The notes: generated from the sequence alone by a model not told the origin. A DNA stretch of 32,158 bases from a bacterium (GCA_039961635.1 JABRWB010000030.1:1-32158); one strand, 5' to 3'; positions 8,133 to 15,591 are shown, counted from the stretch's first letter. Numbers and translations are program-made.

Positions 8133-8846
8133 CTAGTTTCCGAAAATCAGCCAAATCCCGGCCGCGGCGAAGACGGTGCCCGCGACGCGCTTAAGCCACA
8201 AATTCGCGGCCGCGAGCCGGCTGTCTCCGACAAGCCGGGAAGCAATTTCCATACTAAGTCCTGCGATTATCACCAAAACACAATGGCCGATGGAGTAGAA
8301 CAAAAGCAAAACGAATCCGTAAAACGCCGTTCCCGCGCCTGACGCGTCCACCGCGCCGCCCGCGATAATCGCCAGAATCACCGCAAGCACCGGCGTCGCG
8401 CACGGCGCGCTGATGAATCCGAACGCGATTCCAAGCAAAAGCGCGCCCAGCCATCCGGCCGATGCGCGCTTTACGCGCTCGGGCAGCGGAATGTTGATTT
8501 CGAGCAAACCGAACAAATGCAGCGCGACCAGCAGGCAGATTATCGCCGCGGGCAGCTTCCATAAATCCCCCAAGGCGGTCGCAGCCCTTCCGATGCCGAC
8601 CGCAGCCAGCCCGAAAAGCGTGAACGTGAAAGCAAGCCCCAATGTGAACAGAAGCACCGAGGCGATTCGCCTTCCGCGGCTTTCGCGCCCCGTTCCCTGC
8701 GCCGCGAGAAACGCGAGGAGCAGCGGAACCGACGCGATCACGCATGGATTCGCCGCGGTCAGCATCCCGCCCAAAAGCGCGGCGGCCGGCGCCCAGAGCG
8801 GCCGCGATTCGAGCGCGGAAGAGATGGATTGGACGAGCGATTCCAA
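8133..8846 (-). CDS. ccdA: CcdA/DsbD-type transmembrane thiol electron carrier
   Basis: CcdA proteins pass electrons from cytoplasmic thioredoxin across the inner membrane to external thioredoxin-like proteins. This 237-residue protein has about six membrane helices. One conserved cysteine is in AANPCVIASVP (Cys35) and the other in ISAPCATPVLAVIL (Cys149), the redox pair of the family. The likely start is TTG 8846, with AAAGGCGG at a usable distance. It begins 3 nt after the stop of the membrane-anchored thioredoxin gene, which suggests the two proteins are partners. It is the last gene of the seven-gene operon and ends 50 nt before arsR with no visible terminator, so read-through into the ars operon is possible. 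A cytochrome c maturation role is less likely here because no ccs genes are nearby. Confidence 0.88.
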   Translation of the reverse strand: MESLVQSISSALESRPLWAPAAALLGGMLTAANPCVIASVPLLLAFLAAQGTGRESRGRRIASVLLFTLGLAFTFTLFGLAAVGIGRAATALGDLWKLPAAIICLLVALHLFGLLEINIPLPERVKRASAGWLGALLLGIAFGFISAPCATPVLAVILAIIAGGAVDASGAGTAFYGFVLLLFYSIGHCVLVIIAGLSMEIASRLVGDSRLAAANLWLKRVAGTVFAAAGIWLIFGN

Positions 8847-8849
8847 AGA

Positions 8850-9383
8850 CTAACCGCCTTTGGCGGAGCCGCCCGTTTGTCCGCCTTCATTTTTGCCGCT
8901 CGGACCGGTCAGGCGCGCGACGATTTCGTCCACGGTCAGCACGCCGACGTGCCGCCAGGTCTCGTTGCCTTGCGCGTCGAAAAAAATCTGCGTCGGTATT
9001 ATCGAAATGCCGGCGAGCTTTGTTTGCTCCTGCTGTTCGTACACATTCACGAACATAATCGTAGCGGCGTCTCCGACCTTCGGCCTCGCTTCGGACATGT
9101 TTTTGTCCATTTCAATGCATGGAATGCAGTTGAGGCTTCCGAAATCGACCATCGCAGGTTTGCCCGCCGGCACTCCCAGCCTCGCCGCCAGCCCCCGATC
9201 TTCTCCCGCGAGATTAACCTGACCGGCGCGGTTTTCGGGCTGAGTTTCGGCGACCCCTCGCGCTGCGTCTCGGGGCTGCTCCGAGTCGCTTGGATGAACT
9301 TGCTTGGGCTGTTGCCTGAGACTCCATGCTCCCACCGCGAGCAAAATCACGCCAGCGACCCATATCAGAGATTTTGCTTTCAC
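8850..9383 (-). CDS. Membrane-anchored thioredoxin-fold protein facing the periplasm
   Basis: This 177-residue protein starts with a Lys-containing N-terminus and one membrane helix (about 5-21), then a Gln/Pro/Glu-rich linker (22-65). A thioredoxin domain follows with the active site L-N-C-I-P-C (Cys86, Cys89) and a cis-proline region IIPTQIFFD. The topology implies that the domain faces the periplasm, where CcdA, encoded next, could reduce it. The start is GTG 9383, which overlaps the previous gene's stop as GTGA. The open frame extends 79 codons upstream only as a shadow of the small thioredoxin gene. The C-terminus is Gly-rich. Its client is unknown; arsenical or metal-thiol chemistry is suggested only by the operon. 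Confidence 0.85.
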   Translation of the reverse strand: MKAKSLIWVAGVILLAVGAWSLRQQPKQVHPSDSEQPRDAARGVAETQPENRAGQVNLAGEDRGLAARLGVPAGKPAMVDFGSLNCIPCIEMDKNMSEARPKVGDAATIMFVNVYEQQEQTKLAGISIIPTQIFFDAQGNETWRHVGVLTVDEIVARLTGPSGKNEGGQTGGSAKGG

Positions 9384-9646
9384 GCGCCGCTCCCGGTTTC
9401 GCTTTGTGAAAGCCGTGTAGTAATTATCGAGGTCAGCTCCGGCATAGTCGGAAGCTTTCCGGACAGGACCAGTTTCCCGTCGATCGCGAGCCCAGGAGTC
9501 ATCATGACGCCCGCGGCAATGATCTTGTTTAAATCGGTAACTTTTGAAAAATCGGCTTCGACGCCGAGATTTCTCAATACCGACCTGGTTCTGTTTTCCA
9601 ACTCGATGCACTTGGCGCATCCAGTACCGAATATCTCAACCTTCAT
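9380..9646 (-). CDS. Small redox-active thioredoxin-like protein (TM0996/MTH895 type)
   Basis: This is an 88-residue cytoplasmic thioredoxin-fold protein. It starts MKVEIFGTGCAKC with the active site Cys10-A-K-Cys13, and later has the V-M-M-T-P-G cis-proline segment and the family ending around KLPTMPEL. The family is known as glutaredoxin-like small redox proteins in thermophiles and methanogens. It is often found beside ArsP/YraQ-type permeases, as here. It may take electrons from the ferredoxin or from thioredoxin reductase and pass them to ArsC or CcdA; this is inferred from context. The stop overlaps the start of the membrane-anchored thioredoxin (GTGA). A 45-nt gap separates it from the ferredoxin gene. 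Confidence 0.9.
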   Translation of the reverse strand: MKVEIFGTGCAKCIELENRTRSVLRNLGVEADFSKVTDLNKIIAAGVMMTPGLAIDGKLVLSGKLPTMPELTSIITTRLSQSETGSGA

Positions 9647-9691
9647 GCAGACACCTCCGTTGGTTTTTTTGCGGCCTTGCGGCCGAAGATA

Positions 9692-9982
9692 CTATTTAAA
9701 TCCCGCGGCAACTTGTTTGACAAGTTCGGCAAGCAGCTCCTTCGTTGCGCCTTTGTCCGGAAACGAAATCGCTTCCAGCGGACAGAATCCGGCGCACTTG
9801 TCGCACATCACCACGCAGTTAAATGGATTCGACACGATCATTTTCGATCCGTCGCCTGCAAGCTCGTACACTCCGTTTGGACAGGTATCAAGGCACTCGC
9901 CGCAGCCGGCACAATGATCTTCGTCGATTTCGGGTTCCCAAGGGATTCGCTCTCTTGGAATGCCCATGTATGTTCCTGCCAC
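9692..9982 (-). CDS. Two-cluster ferredoxin (4Fe-4S)
   Basis: This 96-residue ferredoxin-like protein has two Fe-S motifs. The first is canonical, H-C-A-G-C-G-E-C-L-D-T-C-P. The second is spaced C-x3-C-x2-C-x3-C-P (CVVMCDKCAGFCP), one residue longer than usual in its first gap. The N-terminal segment GIPRERIPWEPEID before the first cluster and the ending AISFPD mark a subfamily of stand-alone ferredoxins. GTG 9982 has AAGGAG 8 nt upstream; ATG 9967 (MGIPRER) is an alternative with CAGGA. It begins 12 nt after the HdrA-like gene. As a low-potential carrier it could feed electrons into the thiol relay encoded downstream. That link is inferred. Confidence 0.88.
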   Translation of the reverse strand: MAGTYMGIPRERIPWEPEIDEDHCAGCGECLDTCPNGVYELAGDGSKMIVSNPFNCVVMCDKCAGFCPLEAISFPDKGATKELLAELVKQVAAGFK

Positions 9983-9994
9983 TATTTCGACTCC

Positions 9995-10405
9995 TTAAAT
10001 CGCGGGCTCCCCTGAGCGCGGTTTAACCGCTGCAAGGATTTTTTGAAATACGGACTCCGTATCTTCCTGCGCCATGCTCACTGGAATCCAGTTTGCTTCC
10101 GTCATCGGCACGCCTGCCTTTTCGAAGCCGTCCCTGAGCAGCTTTTCCTGTCGCTTCTCCGCGCAGGCCGGCGTTATGAAGGCGATATCCCGGTTGAGCA
10201 GCCGCCCCATCAGTCTCTCGCCGTCTTCTTCGCAAAGGCGCGGGTGCAATGCGATGAATTCGATTTCATTTCCGAGTTCCAATCTCGCTCGCTCCGACAA
10301 TACCCAGAAGTCAATCCTCGCCATGCTCGGGCACGCGCCGCTGCTTGAGCAAATCAAAACCGCGGGTTTCCGGAAAGTTGCGTGTTCGACTGACTTATCT
10401 TCCAT
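9995..10405 (-). CDS. Cys-containing protein resembling the N-terminal part of HdrA
   Basis: This 136-residue soluble protein starts with VLICSSSGACPSM and contains ALHPRLCEEDGERL and FITPACAEKRQEKLLRDGF. The order and spacing (an N-terminal Cys segment, then a Cys before an acidic stretch, then a Cys-x-x-(R/K) helix) resemble the N-terminal Cys-rich domain of heterodisulfide reductase subunit A. The FAD and ferredoxin domains of HdrA are absent. The likely role is as an electron-transfer or complex-forming partner of the adjacent ferredoxin and the MTHFR-C-like protein. The start overlaps the upstream gene by 11 nt, so translation is probably coupled. The homology is judged by eye and is weak; it could be an uncharacterised family. 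Confidence 0.6.
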   Translation of the reverse strand: MEDKSVEHATFRKPAVLICSSSGACPSMARIDFWVLSERARLELGNEIEFIALHPRLCEEDGERLMGRLLNRDIAFITPACAEKRQEKLLRDGFEKAGVPMTEANWIPVSMAQEDTESVFQKILAAVKPRSGEPAI

Positions 10406-10937
10406 CTTGCGCTCCTTCTGATTTGGTCGGTCCGATCTGGACTGGATAGGCCGAATCGAGCCGCCTGAATCTTTGCTCCGAAACGTATTTCATCCTGCAT
10501 CCCTGCTCGTCGAATCTGCAATGGCCGCAGGATAAACAGGCAAGCTCGCCTTTTACTCCCGGTCCGAGTGTGTCAAGACCGGGAATTATGCGCACTTGCG
10601 GCAACGAGTTTCTGAGGCAGAGCAAACCAGCGCCGCAAGAAAGAGCCAAAACCTGCAAATCCTTATTGGCAGGATCAAATCGCGGCGCGATTTTTTCCCT
10701 TACCGCCTTGGGGTCACAAAGCCCTTCTTCGAGAGCGTCAACAAGCTCCGGCAACCGCTTTACCCGCACTTTCGCGCCGGACAGCAATTCGCGCATTTCG
10801 GCTACCTGTACCGTGCCGCCCGTTTCGCTCGTCTTCGCGCACTTGTCGCACCCGAGCACAACCGTGCTTCGCGAAGGCGTCAGGCGCAGCAATTCCAAAA
10901 TCTCCTGAAACTCCTTTTTCTTAGTTATTACGCTCAT
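10395..10937 (-). CDS. Methylenetetrahydrofolate reductase C-terminal-domain (MetV-like) Cys-rich protein
   Basis: This 180-residue protein has eight or more cysteines in the pattern of the MTHFR C-terminal domain family, which includes the zinc-binding MetV subunit of acetogen MTHFR. The motifs are LGCDKCAKTSETGG (Cys30, Cys33), LALSCGAGLLCLRN (Cys101, Cys107) and ACLSCGHCRFDEQGC (Cys134, 137, 140, 147). It is not fused to or next to a MetF-type catalytic subunit, so a role in one-carbon metabolism is not shown. Between an arsenical-type permease and an HdrA-like protein plus ferredoxin, it may act as a metal- or methyl-handling or electron-transfer module. The family call is fairly good; the function in this operon is unknown and is one of the main points of interest. 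Confidence 0.72.
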   Translation of the reverse strand: MSVITKKKEFQEILELLRLTPSRSTVVLGCDKCAKTSETGGTVQVAEMRELLSGAKVRVKRLPELVDALEEGLCDPKAVREKIAPRFDPANKDLQVLALSCGAGLLCLRNSLPQVRIIPGLDTLGPGVKGELACLSCGHCRFDEQGCRMKYVSEQRFRRLDSAYPVQIGPTKSEGAQDGR

Positions 10938-10955
10938 TTGATCACCCCCCGGGGG

Positions 10956-12140
10956 TTAAAACAACGCACCGAAAATCCATCCTGAAACCGTCGCAAGCGC
11001 GACAACCAGAACGACGAACGCAACGGTCTTTTTCGTTCCGATGAACGAATTGATCACGAGCATGCTTGGCAGACTGACCGCGGGGCCCGCCAGGAGCATC
11101 GCGAGCGCCGGTCCCTTGCCCATTCCGCTTCCGATGAGCCCCTGCAAAATCGGCACCTCGGTCAGCGTCGCGAAATACATGAACGCGCCCGCGATTGCGG
11201 CGAAAAGGTTCGCCGCGATTCCGTTTCCGCCCACCAGCGCGGATATCCATTCGGATGGAATCACGCCCTCGTTTCCCGGCCTTCCCAGGAAAAATCCGGC
11301 GGCGATTACGCCCAGAAACAGTAGCGGGAAGATCTGCTTGGCATACGACCAGCTTTCGCGCGTCCAGTCGGAAAGCTCATTGCGCTTGAACCAGAGCAGG
11401 ATTGTTACCGCCAGAAGCAAAAGCGCCGCGCCCGAAAGCCACCACTTGACGGCGAACACCGCGGCGAAGAATCCAGCACCGGTCTTGGGATTGGCCCAGT
11501 TGGCGAAAACGAGGAACGCGACCATGGAAAACAGGTACAGCGCGTCCTGCCAAAGCTTGCGCCCGGCTTTGGAAGCGCCGCTATTTTCCGCCGCGGCGGC
11601 GGCCAGCCGCTCGCCGTCCGCCCCGTCCTTCCGGAACAGGAACGCCATCGCAAGGCCGATGACTATCGAAAAGATCACCGCGCCCGCTGCCCGCGCCGCG
11701 CCTATTTCCCAGCCCAGTATCCGCGCCGTGAGGATTATCGCGAGCACGTTGATCGCCGGGCCGCTGTACAGAAACGCAATAGCGGGACCGAGACCCGCGC
11801 CGCGCCTGTAAATGCTTGCGAACATCGGAAGTACCGTGCAGGAGCAGACCGCGAGAATCGTTCCCGAAACGGATGCCACTCCGTATGCCAGGATTTTGCT
11901 CGCGCCCGCGCCAAGGTAGCGCATAACCGCTTCCTTGCTTATGAAAACGCTGATCGCGCCCGCGATGAAAAACGCGGGGACGAGGCAAAGAAGCACGTGC
12001 TCGCGCGCGTACCATTTGGCCAATTCAAGCGCTTCCAGCACCGCGTTGTCGAACCGCGCCGCGCCGACGGGCAGGAAGTACGCGGCCAGGAACACCGCGA
12101 TAACCGCCGCAAGCGCTTTCAGTTCGGCTCTGGTATCCAA
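10956..12140 (-). CDS. Permease of the ArsP / YraQ (UPF0718) family
   Basis: This integral membrane protein has 394 residues and about ten helices in two related halves. The first half has the conserved V-C-S-C-T-V-L-P motif (Cys99, Cys101) followed by FLYSGPAINVLAI. The second has LTEVPILQGLI and the matching LLAGPAVSLPSMLVI. Family members include ArsP, which exports trivalent organoarsenicals such as methylarsenite, and permeases linked to other metals. The product of ArsM would be a plausible substrate here. TTG 12140 follows AGAGGCG by 6 nt. The gene heads the seven-gene operon, and an ArsR-type inverted repeat lies 50 nt upstream. Export of methylarsenicals is inferred from family and regulation. 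Confidence 0.88.
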   Translation of the reverse strand: MDTRAELKALAAVIAVFLAAYFLPVGAARFDNAVLEALELAKWYAREHVLLCLVPAFFIAGAISVFISKEAVMRYLGAGASKILAYGVASVSGTILAVCSCTVLPMFASIYRRGAGLGPAIAFLYSGPAINVLAIILTARILGWEIGAARAAGAVIFSIVIGLAMAFLFRKDGADGERLAAAAAENSGASKAGRKLWQDALYLFSMVAFLVFANWANPKTGAGFFAAVFAVKWWLSGAALLLLAVTILLWFKRNELSDWTRESWSYAKQIFPLLFLGVIAAGFFLGRPGNEGVIPSEWISALVGGNGIAANLFAAIAGAFMYFATLTEVPILQGLIGSGMGKGPALAMLLAGPAVSLPSMLVINSFIGTKKTVAFVVLVVALATVSGWIFGALF

Positions 12141-12190
12141 TTCATTCGCCTCTAACCGGCGAAGATATCGAGAACAATAAACTCACTTCG

Positions 12191-12214
12191 ATACTTCGCC
12201 AAGTGACGAAGTAT
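12191..12214. promoter_or_regulatory. Putative ArsR operator before the permease/redox operon (copy 2)
   Basis: A perfect inverted repeat has arms ATACTTCG and CGAAGTAT around an 8-nt spacer. On the minus strand its distal end overlaps a TACAAT -10-like box (12213-12218), placing a bound repressor over the promoter of the permease gene. No good -35 box is visible. The site shares a 24-nt identical stretch with the one before arsR, including a TTCG flank outside the arms. It is the better palindrome of the two. Confidence 0.75.
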
Positions 12215-12272
12215 TGTAACTGGATTACTTGATTTCTGGCGCATGCGGTATCGCTTGTGAAAGCAATCGCGT

Positions 12273-12713
12273 TTACCACGCGTAAAGGCTGCTGTATAAG
12301 ATTGCAAACAGGAATACCCCAAAACCGACTATCGCGATGCCCACTATCCTAAGTGCGGAGTTGCTTTCTGCATTAAAGGAGCTTGAACCTGCGCCTTGCG
12401 AGAAAACTCCAAGACCGAGAAAAATAATAAGCAAAGCTATTATCGAATAACCGATTGGATTTTCCTTGAGATTGAGCAGAGGAGCTTCATAGAATTTGGG
12501 AATTGCCCAAAACAAGGTCACTCCGAGGCCTCCCAAACCGATAATTGCCGCAAGAAGTCCGGATTTGCGTTTCGATTCTCGATCCGCGTCGCTATAGGAG
12601 AATCTTGCTCCGGCCAATAGCGAAATCCCCGCAAAGGAGATACCGCCAAAAACAAACAATGCCAAAGCAAAGGCAAGTGAAAAAATGTCTCCTCTATCGC
12701 CTAAGTAACTCAC
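12273..12713 (-). CDS. Hypothetical four-helix membrane protein
   Basis: I do not recognise this 146-residue protein. It has four hydrophobic segments (about 12-35, 50-70, 87-105 and 122-143), separated by a polar Lys/Arg/Asp/Ser loop after the first and a Ser/Asn-rich loop after the third. No catalytic or metal-binding motif is visible. Base composition is more AT-rich than in its neighbours, with many AAA and ATT codons, which could mean later acquisition. The GTG start at 12713 has no Shine-Dalgarno; a TAAAAT box ends 6 nt before it, so the transcript may be leaderless. It lies just upstream of the arsenic cluster on the same strand but ends before the operator, so it is probably independent. 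Confidence 0.7.
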   Translation of the reverse strand: MSYLGDRGDIFSLAFALALFVFGGISFAGISLLAGARFSYSDADRESKRKSGLLAAIIGLGGLGVTLFWAIPKFYEAPLLNLKENPIGYSIIALLIIFLGLGVFSQGAGSSSFNAESNSALRIVGIAIVGFGVFLFAILYSSLYAW

Positions 12714-12719
12714 GCGCCG

Positions 12720-12725
12720 ATTTTA
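12720..12725 (-). promoter_or_regulatory. -10 box placed for a leaderless transcript of the membrane-protein gene
   Basis: On the minus strand TAAAAT is followed by 6 nt and then the GTG start codon. A -10 box this close puts transcription initiation at or next to the start codon. There is no ribosome-binding site. The -35 region is GC-rich and non-consensus. Confidence 0.45.
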
Positions 12726-12806
12726 CCACCCCCGGAAAAAGCGGCGGCGCGGCCACCGCATCGCGATGGACGCGCCGCAAATCTAACGCAGGCTTGAAAG
12801 GCGGGG

Positions 12807-13298
12807 CTAGCTTCCGCCGAAGTGCCAGATGAACCCGGCCGAGATCATGTTGTCGATGCTGCCCTCGTCCGGATCGAAGAAGTGGTCGTAGGTGGCGTTG
12901 AAGCTGACGTTCGGCTGGAAGTAGTAGATGAACTGGACGTTCGCGCCGTTCTCGGTGAAATTGTTGCCCGCGTCGTCCTCGATGTCGATGTACGTGTACC
13001 CGACGGCAAACTTGGTGGGCGACGCCTGGCGGCTGAAGCTGCTCCTGCCGCGCTGCTGGCCGAAGGGAAGCACGTAGTCGGCGCGGAACACCCACGCGTC
13101 GTCGAAGCCGTCGTCGTCCAGGAAGTACAGGTTCCAGGTGCCCTGGACCAACCAATTTTCGCTGGAAAGCTCGACCGTCGGGCCGTTCAGGCTGCCTATG
13201 CCGAAATTCACGTTCGGCCCCGATCTGCCCTGGCAGAAGCCGGGCGATGCGAACAACAAAACGGCAGCTAAAGCCGCCGCAACTGCGAGAAACCGCAT
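12807..13298 (-). CDS. Small predicted outer-membrane beta-barrel protein
   Basis: This 163-residue exported protein has a signal peptide at about 1-23 (hydrophobic core AAALAAVLLFA, then SPGFCQ). The mature part is a run of amphipathic beta strands rich in alternating aromatic residues (WLVQGTWNLYFLDDDG, TKFAVGYTYIDIED, NVQFIYYFQPNVSFNATYDHFF) and ends in SAGFIWHFGGS. That pattern suits a small barrel of roughly eight strands. Acidic loops (DDDGFDD, DIEDDAG, DPDEGS) could bind cations. ATG 13298 has GAGAGG upstream; a GTG/ATG reading five codons longer lacks that spacing. A TATAAT box (13328-13333, minus strand) lies about 30 nt upstream. The function is unknown. Confidence 0.72.
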   Translation of the reverse strand: MRFLAVAAALAAVLLFASPGFCQGRSGPNVNFGIGSLNGPTVELSSENWLVQGTWNLYFLDDDGFDDAWVFRADYVLPFGQQRGRSSFSRQASPTKFAVGYTYIDIEDDAGNNFTENGANVQFIYYFQPNVSFNATYDHFFDPDEGSIDNMISAGFIWHFGGS

Positions 13299-13406
13299 TC
13301 CACACCTCTCCACAGTCAGGATTGGGAATTATAGCATCATTCGCCGGCCATGCGTCGTCAAATCTCCCGCGAGAAATCCGCCGGGCGGTTCAACAGCAGC
13401 TTCCGG

Positions 13407-15404
13407 CTACCCGCCCACGACAACGATCGCCTCCTGGCTGGGCGCGCCAAGCGTGCGGCTGAACCGGTCGTACGGGTACACGACGTAAGTGTGCTCGCCG
13501 ACGGGCGCGGTCCAGTCGGTGTAGGTGACCGTGGGCCAAAGCTCGATCAGGTGCGTGCGCTCCGGGTAGGGTTCGAGACTGACGGCGCCGATCGCCTCGC
13601 CGTCGCGGAAGACGTAGTATCCCGTGACGCGGGAGAGGTAGTTGAGGGCGATCGGGGTAACATCGGAAATATCAACAAAACCGTCTCTTCCGCCGTCTAT
13701 CTGGCTGTCGATGTCATCGTTATTTCCGTCATTGGCGCTTTCCAATAACCTCCATGCCAGCGGCATAAAATCAGCCATGGTTCCGATGAAATCGCCATTG
13801 TAATCTCCGCGGACCGAGGCGCGCCAATTGAGAACAACATGGTTTTGTGCTGAATCGAATAATGCATTCAATTCGCCTCCACCATGGTATGGAGCTCTTG
13901 GAGTCATCGGCTCCGCGGCCGGCAATCCCGACGACCTCCACTCAAATGGCGCTGCCACGACGCGCAAAGGAATTCTGTCCGGGTTCGCCATTCCTCTTTC
14001 GTAGCTGTACGCCAGCAGGTTATCGGGCTGTCTACCATCAATGGCAAAGTCGTTGATTATGAAATCCCCCAAAAACACCAATCCATTCGATTGCACGGAT
14101 TCGGGAAAAAAGCGGAATTGCGTTATCGTGGTTTTATCCTCAATAATTTCCAGCCAGGTTTGGACGGCCTCGTTGTCGGAAACATACGAATGAGCCTGCT
14201 GCATTCCGGACGCCGAAATGGAACCGGAGTACTCAAGAATAATCTCGTACGCCGGAATGCCGCCATCAAATTCGTTCGCGCACACGATGAAGTCCACTTT
14301 GCCTGGAACTCCGACTTCGACAGCGTCGATCCAAATTGAATTAGGCCCCGAAGTCGGAGCACTGACCACGGCGTAACTGAAATACTCCTTGTCAATTCCG
14401 TACTTGTTGCTTACTTCAATGTAGCCGCCAAATACCCCTCGTTCAATAAGCTCGACGGATACGTTTGCCGCGTCAGCCGCGAAAGGAGCAGCGCCTGAGC
14501 CGAAATGCCATTCGTAGACGAGCGGCGGAGTACCTGTCGAATCGACCGAGAATTCCAGGATATCGCCTGGAGAACCGGCCTTGTTGAGATAGTTTCCGCC
14601 CATTATTTTCGGCCTGGCCTTGACCGCAACCGGATCGCTCGGGGCAAGCAACATACCCTCCCGATTGCGGGGTACAATCCATACGAAATTCGGATATTCC
14701 GTAAGTTCGAATTCATAACCGTCAAGCATTGCCCTGGGCTCGCTTACCGGGGATTTTGCCGGTAATTCACCGAGTATCGTGCCGCCGGGTTTATCATCGG
14801 AATAAGACGCATAGACCACATAGCTTGAAATCGTCGTGCCGAAATTCAATGCGATGGCAGTAATGTCGCCGATTCCAACCTCCCCGCTTCCGTCGTCGTC
14901 CAACCACCTCAAATAAATGTAGTCGCCTTCAACACCGTTGGAATCTGAACCGAAATTGGCCGCAATCGGAGTCAAGTCACCGATTCCCACTTCGCCGTCC
15001 AAATTGTAATCTCCACGGTTGCTGTACGACCACCTGATTCTGTCCGTTGTCGCAAACAACACTGCATCGGTTACCTTTCCGGAATAAGCAACAGCGGAAG
15101 CGGACTTATTCGAAAAGCGGTTTTCCATAAGCTGCCCGACCAACTCCGCCCGCAGCATCGCGAATGCTTTTTCATCCACCCCATCCGGCGGCGTGTAGCT
15201 TTCCACCTCCTCCAGGATGTCGGACAGCGGACGCGCCGCGGGTACCGAAACGTCTTGCGCGGAAGGCGACAAAGAGCCGGTTTCCGCGAATTTCCGATCG
15301 GGAGTTTTTTGCGGGAGCGCGCCGCTTATGCGCCGCTCACCGCCGGAGCATGAGGCGAACAAGACCAAGGCCGCCAGGAGGGCCGATGAGTACCGTACTT
15401 TCAT
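13407..15404 (-). CDS. Lipoprotein with dockerin-like repeats, a PKD-like and a cohesin-like region
   Basis: This is a predicted lipoprotein of 665 residues with lipobox F-A-S-C (Cys19). Residues about 131-190 hold two dockerin-type calcium loops (GDYNLDGEVGIGDLTPIA, then DDDGSGEVGIGDITAIA), each an EF-hand-like D-x-N/D-x-D/S-G followed by a helix. A PKD-like beta domain follows (LEFSVDSTGTPPLVYEWHFG). Next is a cohesin-like stretch (KVDFIVCANEFDGGIPAYEIILEYSG). A second dockerin-like pair lies at about 515-590 (GDYNGDFIGTMADFMPLA and a later D-G-F-V-D-I-S-D loop). The C-terminus is a fibronectin-like beta domain. Dockerin and cohesin modules bind each other in cellulosomes, but no catalytic domain is present here, so a surface-assembly role is only inferred. 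AAGGAGG precedes the ATG. Confidence 0.85.
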   Translation of the reverse strand: MKVRYSSALLAALVLFASCSGGERRISGALPQKTPDRKFAETGSLSPSAQDVSVPAARPLSDILEEVESYTPPDGVDEKAFAMLRAELVGQLMENRFSNKSASAVAYSGKVTDAVLFATTDRIRWSYSNRGDYNLDGEVGIGDLTPIAANFGSDSNGVEGDYIYLRWLDDDGSGEVGIGDITAIALNFGTTISSYVVYASYSDDKPGGTILGELPAKSPVSEPRAMLDGYEFELTEYPNFVWIVPRNREGMLLAPSDPVAVKARPKIMGGNYLNKAGSPGDILEFSVDSTGTPPLVYEWHFGSGAAPFAADAANVSVELIERGVFGGYIEVSNKYGIDKEYFSYAVVSAPTSGPNSIWIDAVEVGVPGKVDFIVCANEFDGGIPAYEIILEYSGSISASGMQQAHSYVSDNEAVQTWLEIIEDKTTITQFRFFPESVQSNGLVFLGDFIINDFAIDGRQPDNLLAYSYERGMANPDRIPLRVVAAPFEWRSSGLPAAEPMTPRAPYHGGGELNALFDSAQNHVVLNWRASVRGDYNGDFIGTMADFMPLAWRLLESANDGNNDDIDSQIDGGRDGFVDISDVTPIALNYLSRVTGYYVFRDGEAIGAVSLEPYPERTHLIELWPTVTYTDWTAPVGEHTYVVYPYDRFSRTLGAPSQEAIVVVGG

Positions 15405-15451
15405 TTCATCCTCCTTGAAATCTTCGGGGAGGCGGGGGGAAGGACAGCCTT

Positions 15452-15479
15452 ATTTTACCCCGAAACGCCGGGATTTCAA
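15452..15479 (-). promoter_or_regulatory. Promoter of the 665-residue dockerin-like lipoprotein
   Basis: On the minus strand TTGAAA, a 16-nt spacer and TAAAAT lie about 50 nt upstream of the ATG at 15404. With the plus-strand promoter at 15533-15561 it makes a divergent promoter pair in the 187-nt gap between the two lipoprotein genes. Confidence 0.55.
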
Positions 15480-15532
15480 GCGCGAAATCCGGATTTCGGC
15501 CCGTTTCGGAAAAAAAAAATATGGCGCAGCAG

Positions 15533-15561
15533 TTGCGAAAAACCGGAATTTGCGGTATAAT
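15533..15561 (+). promoter_or_regulatory. Promoter of the 338-residue dockerin-like lipoprotein
   Basis: TTGCGA, a 17-nt spacer and a perfect TATAAT lie about 30 nt before the ATG at 15592. The ribosome site AAGGAGG is at 15580-15586. This is one of the clearest sigma-70-type promoters in the window. Confidence 0.7.
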
Positions 15562-15591
15562 CGAAACAGCCCGCTGGATAAGGAGGCTGTG

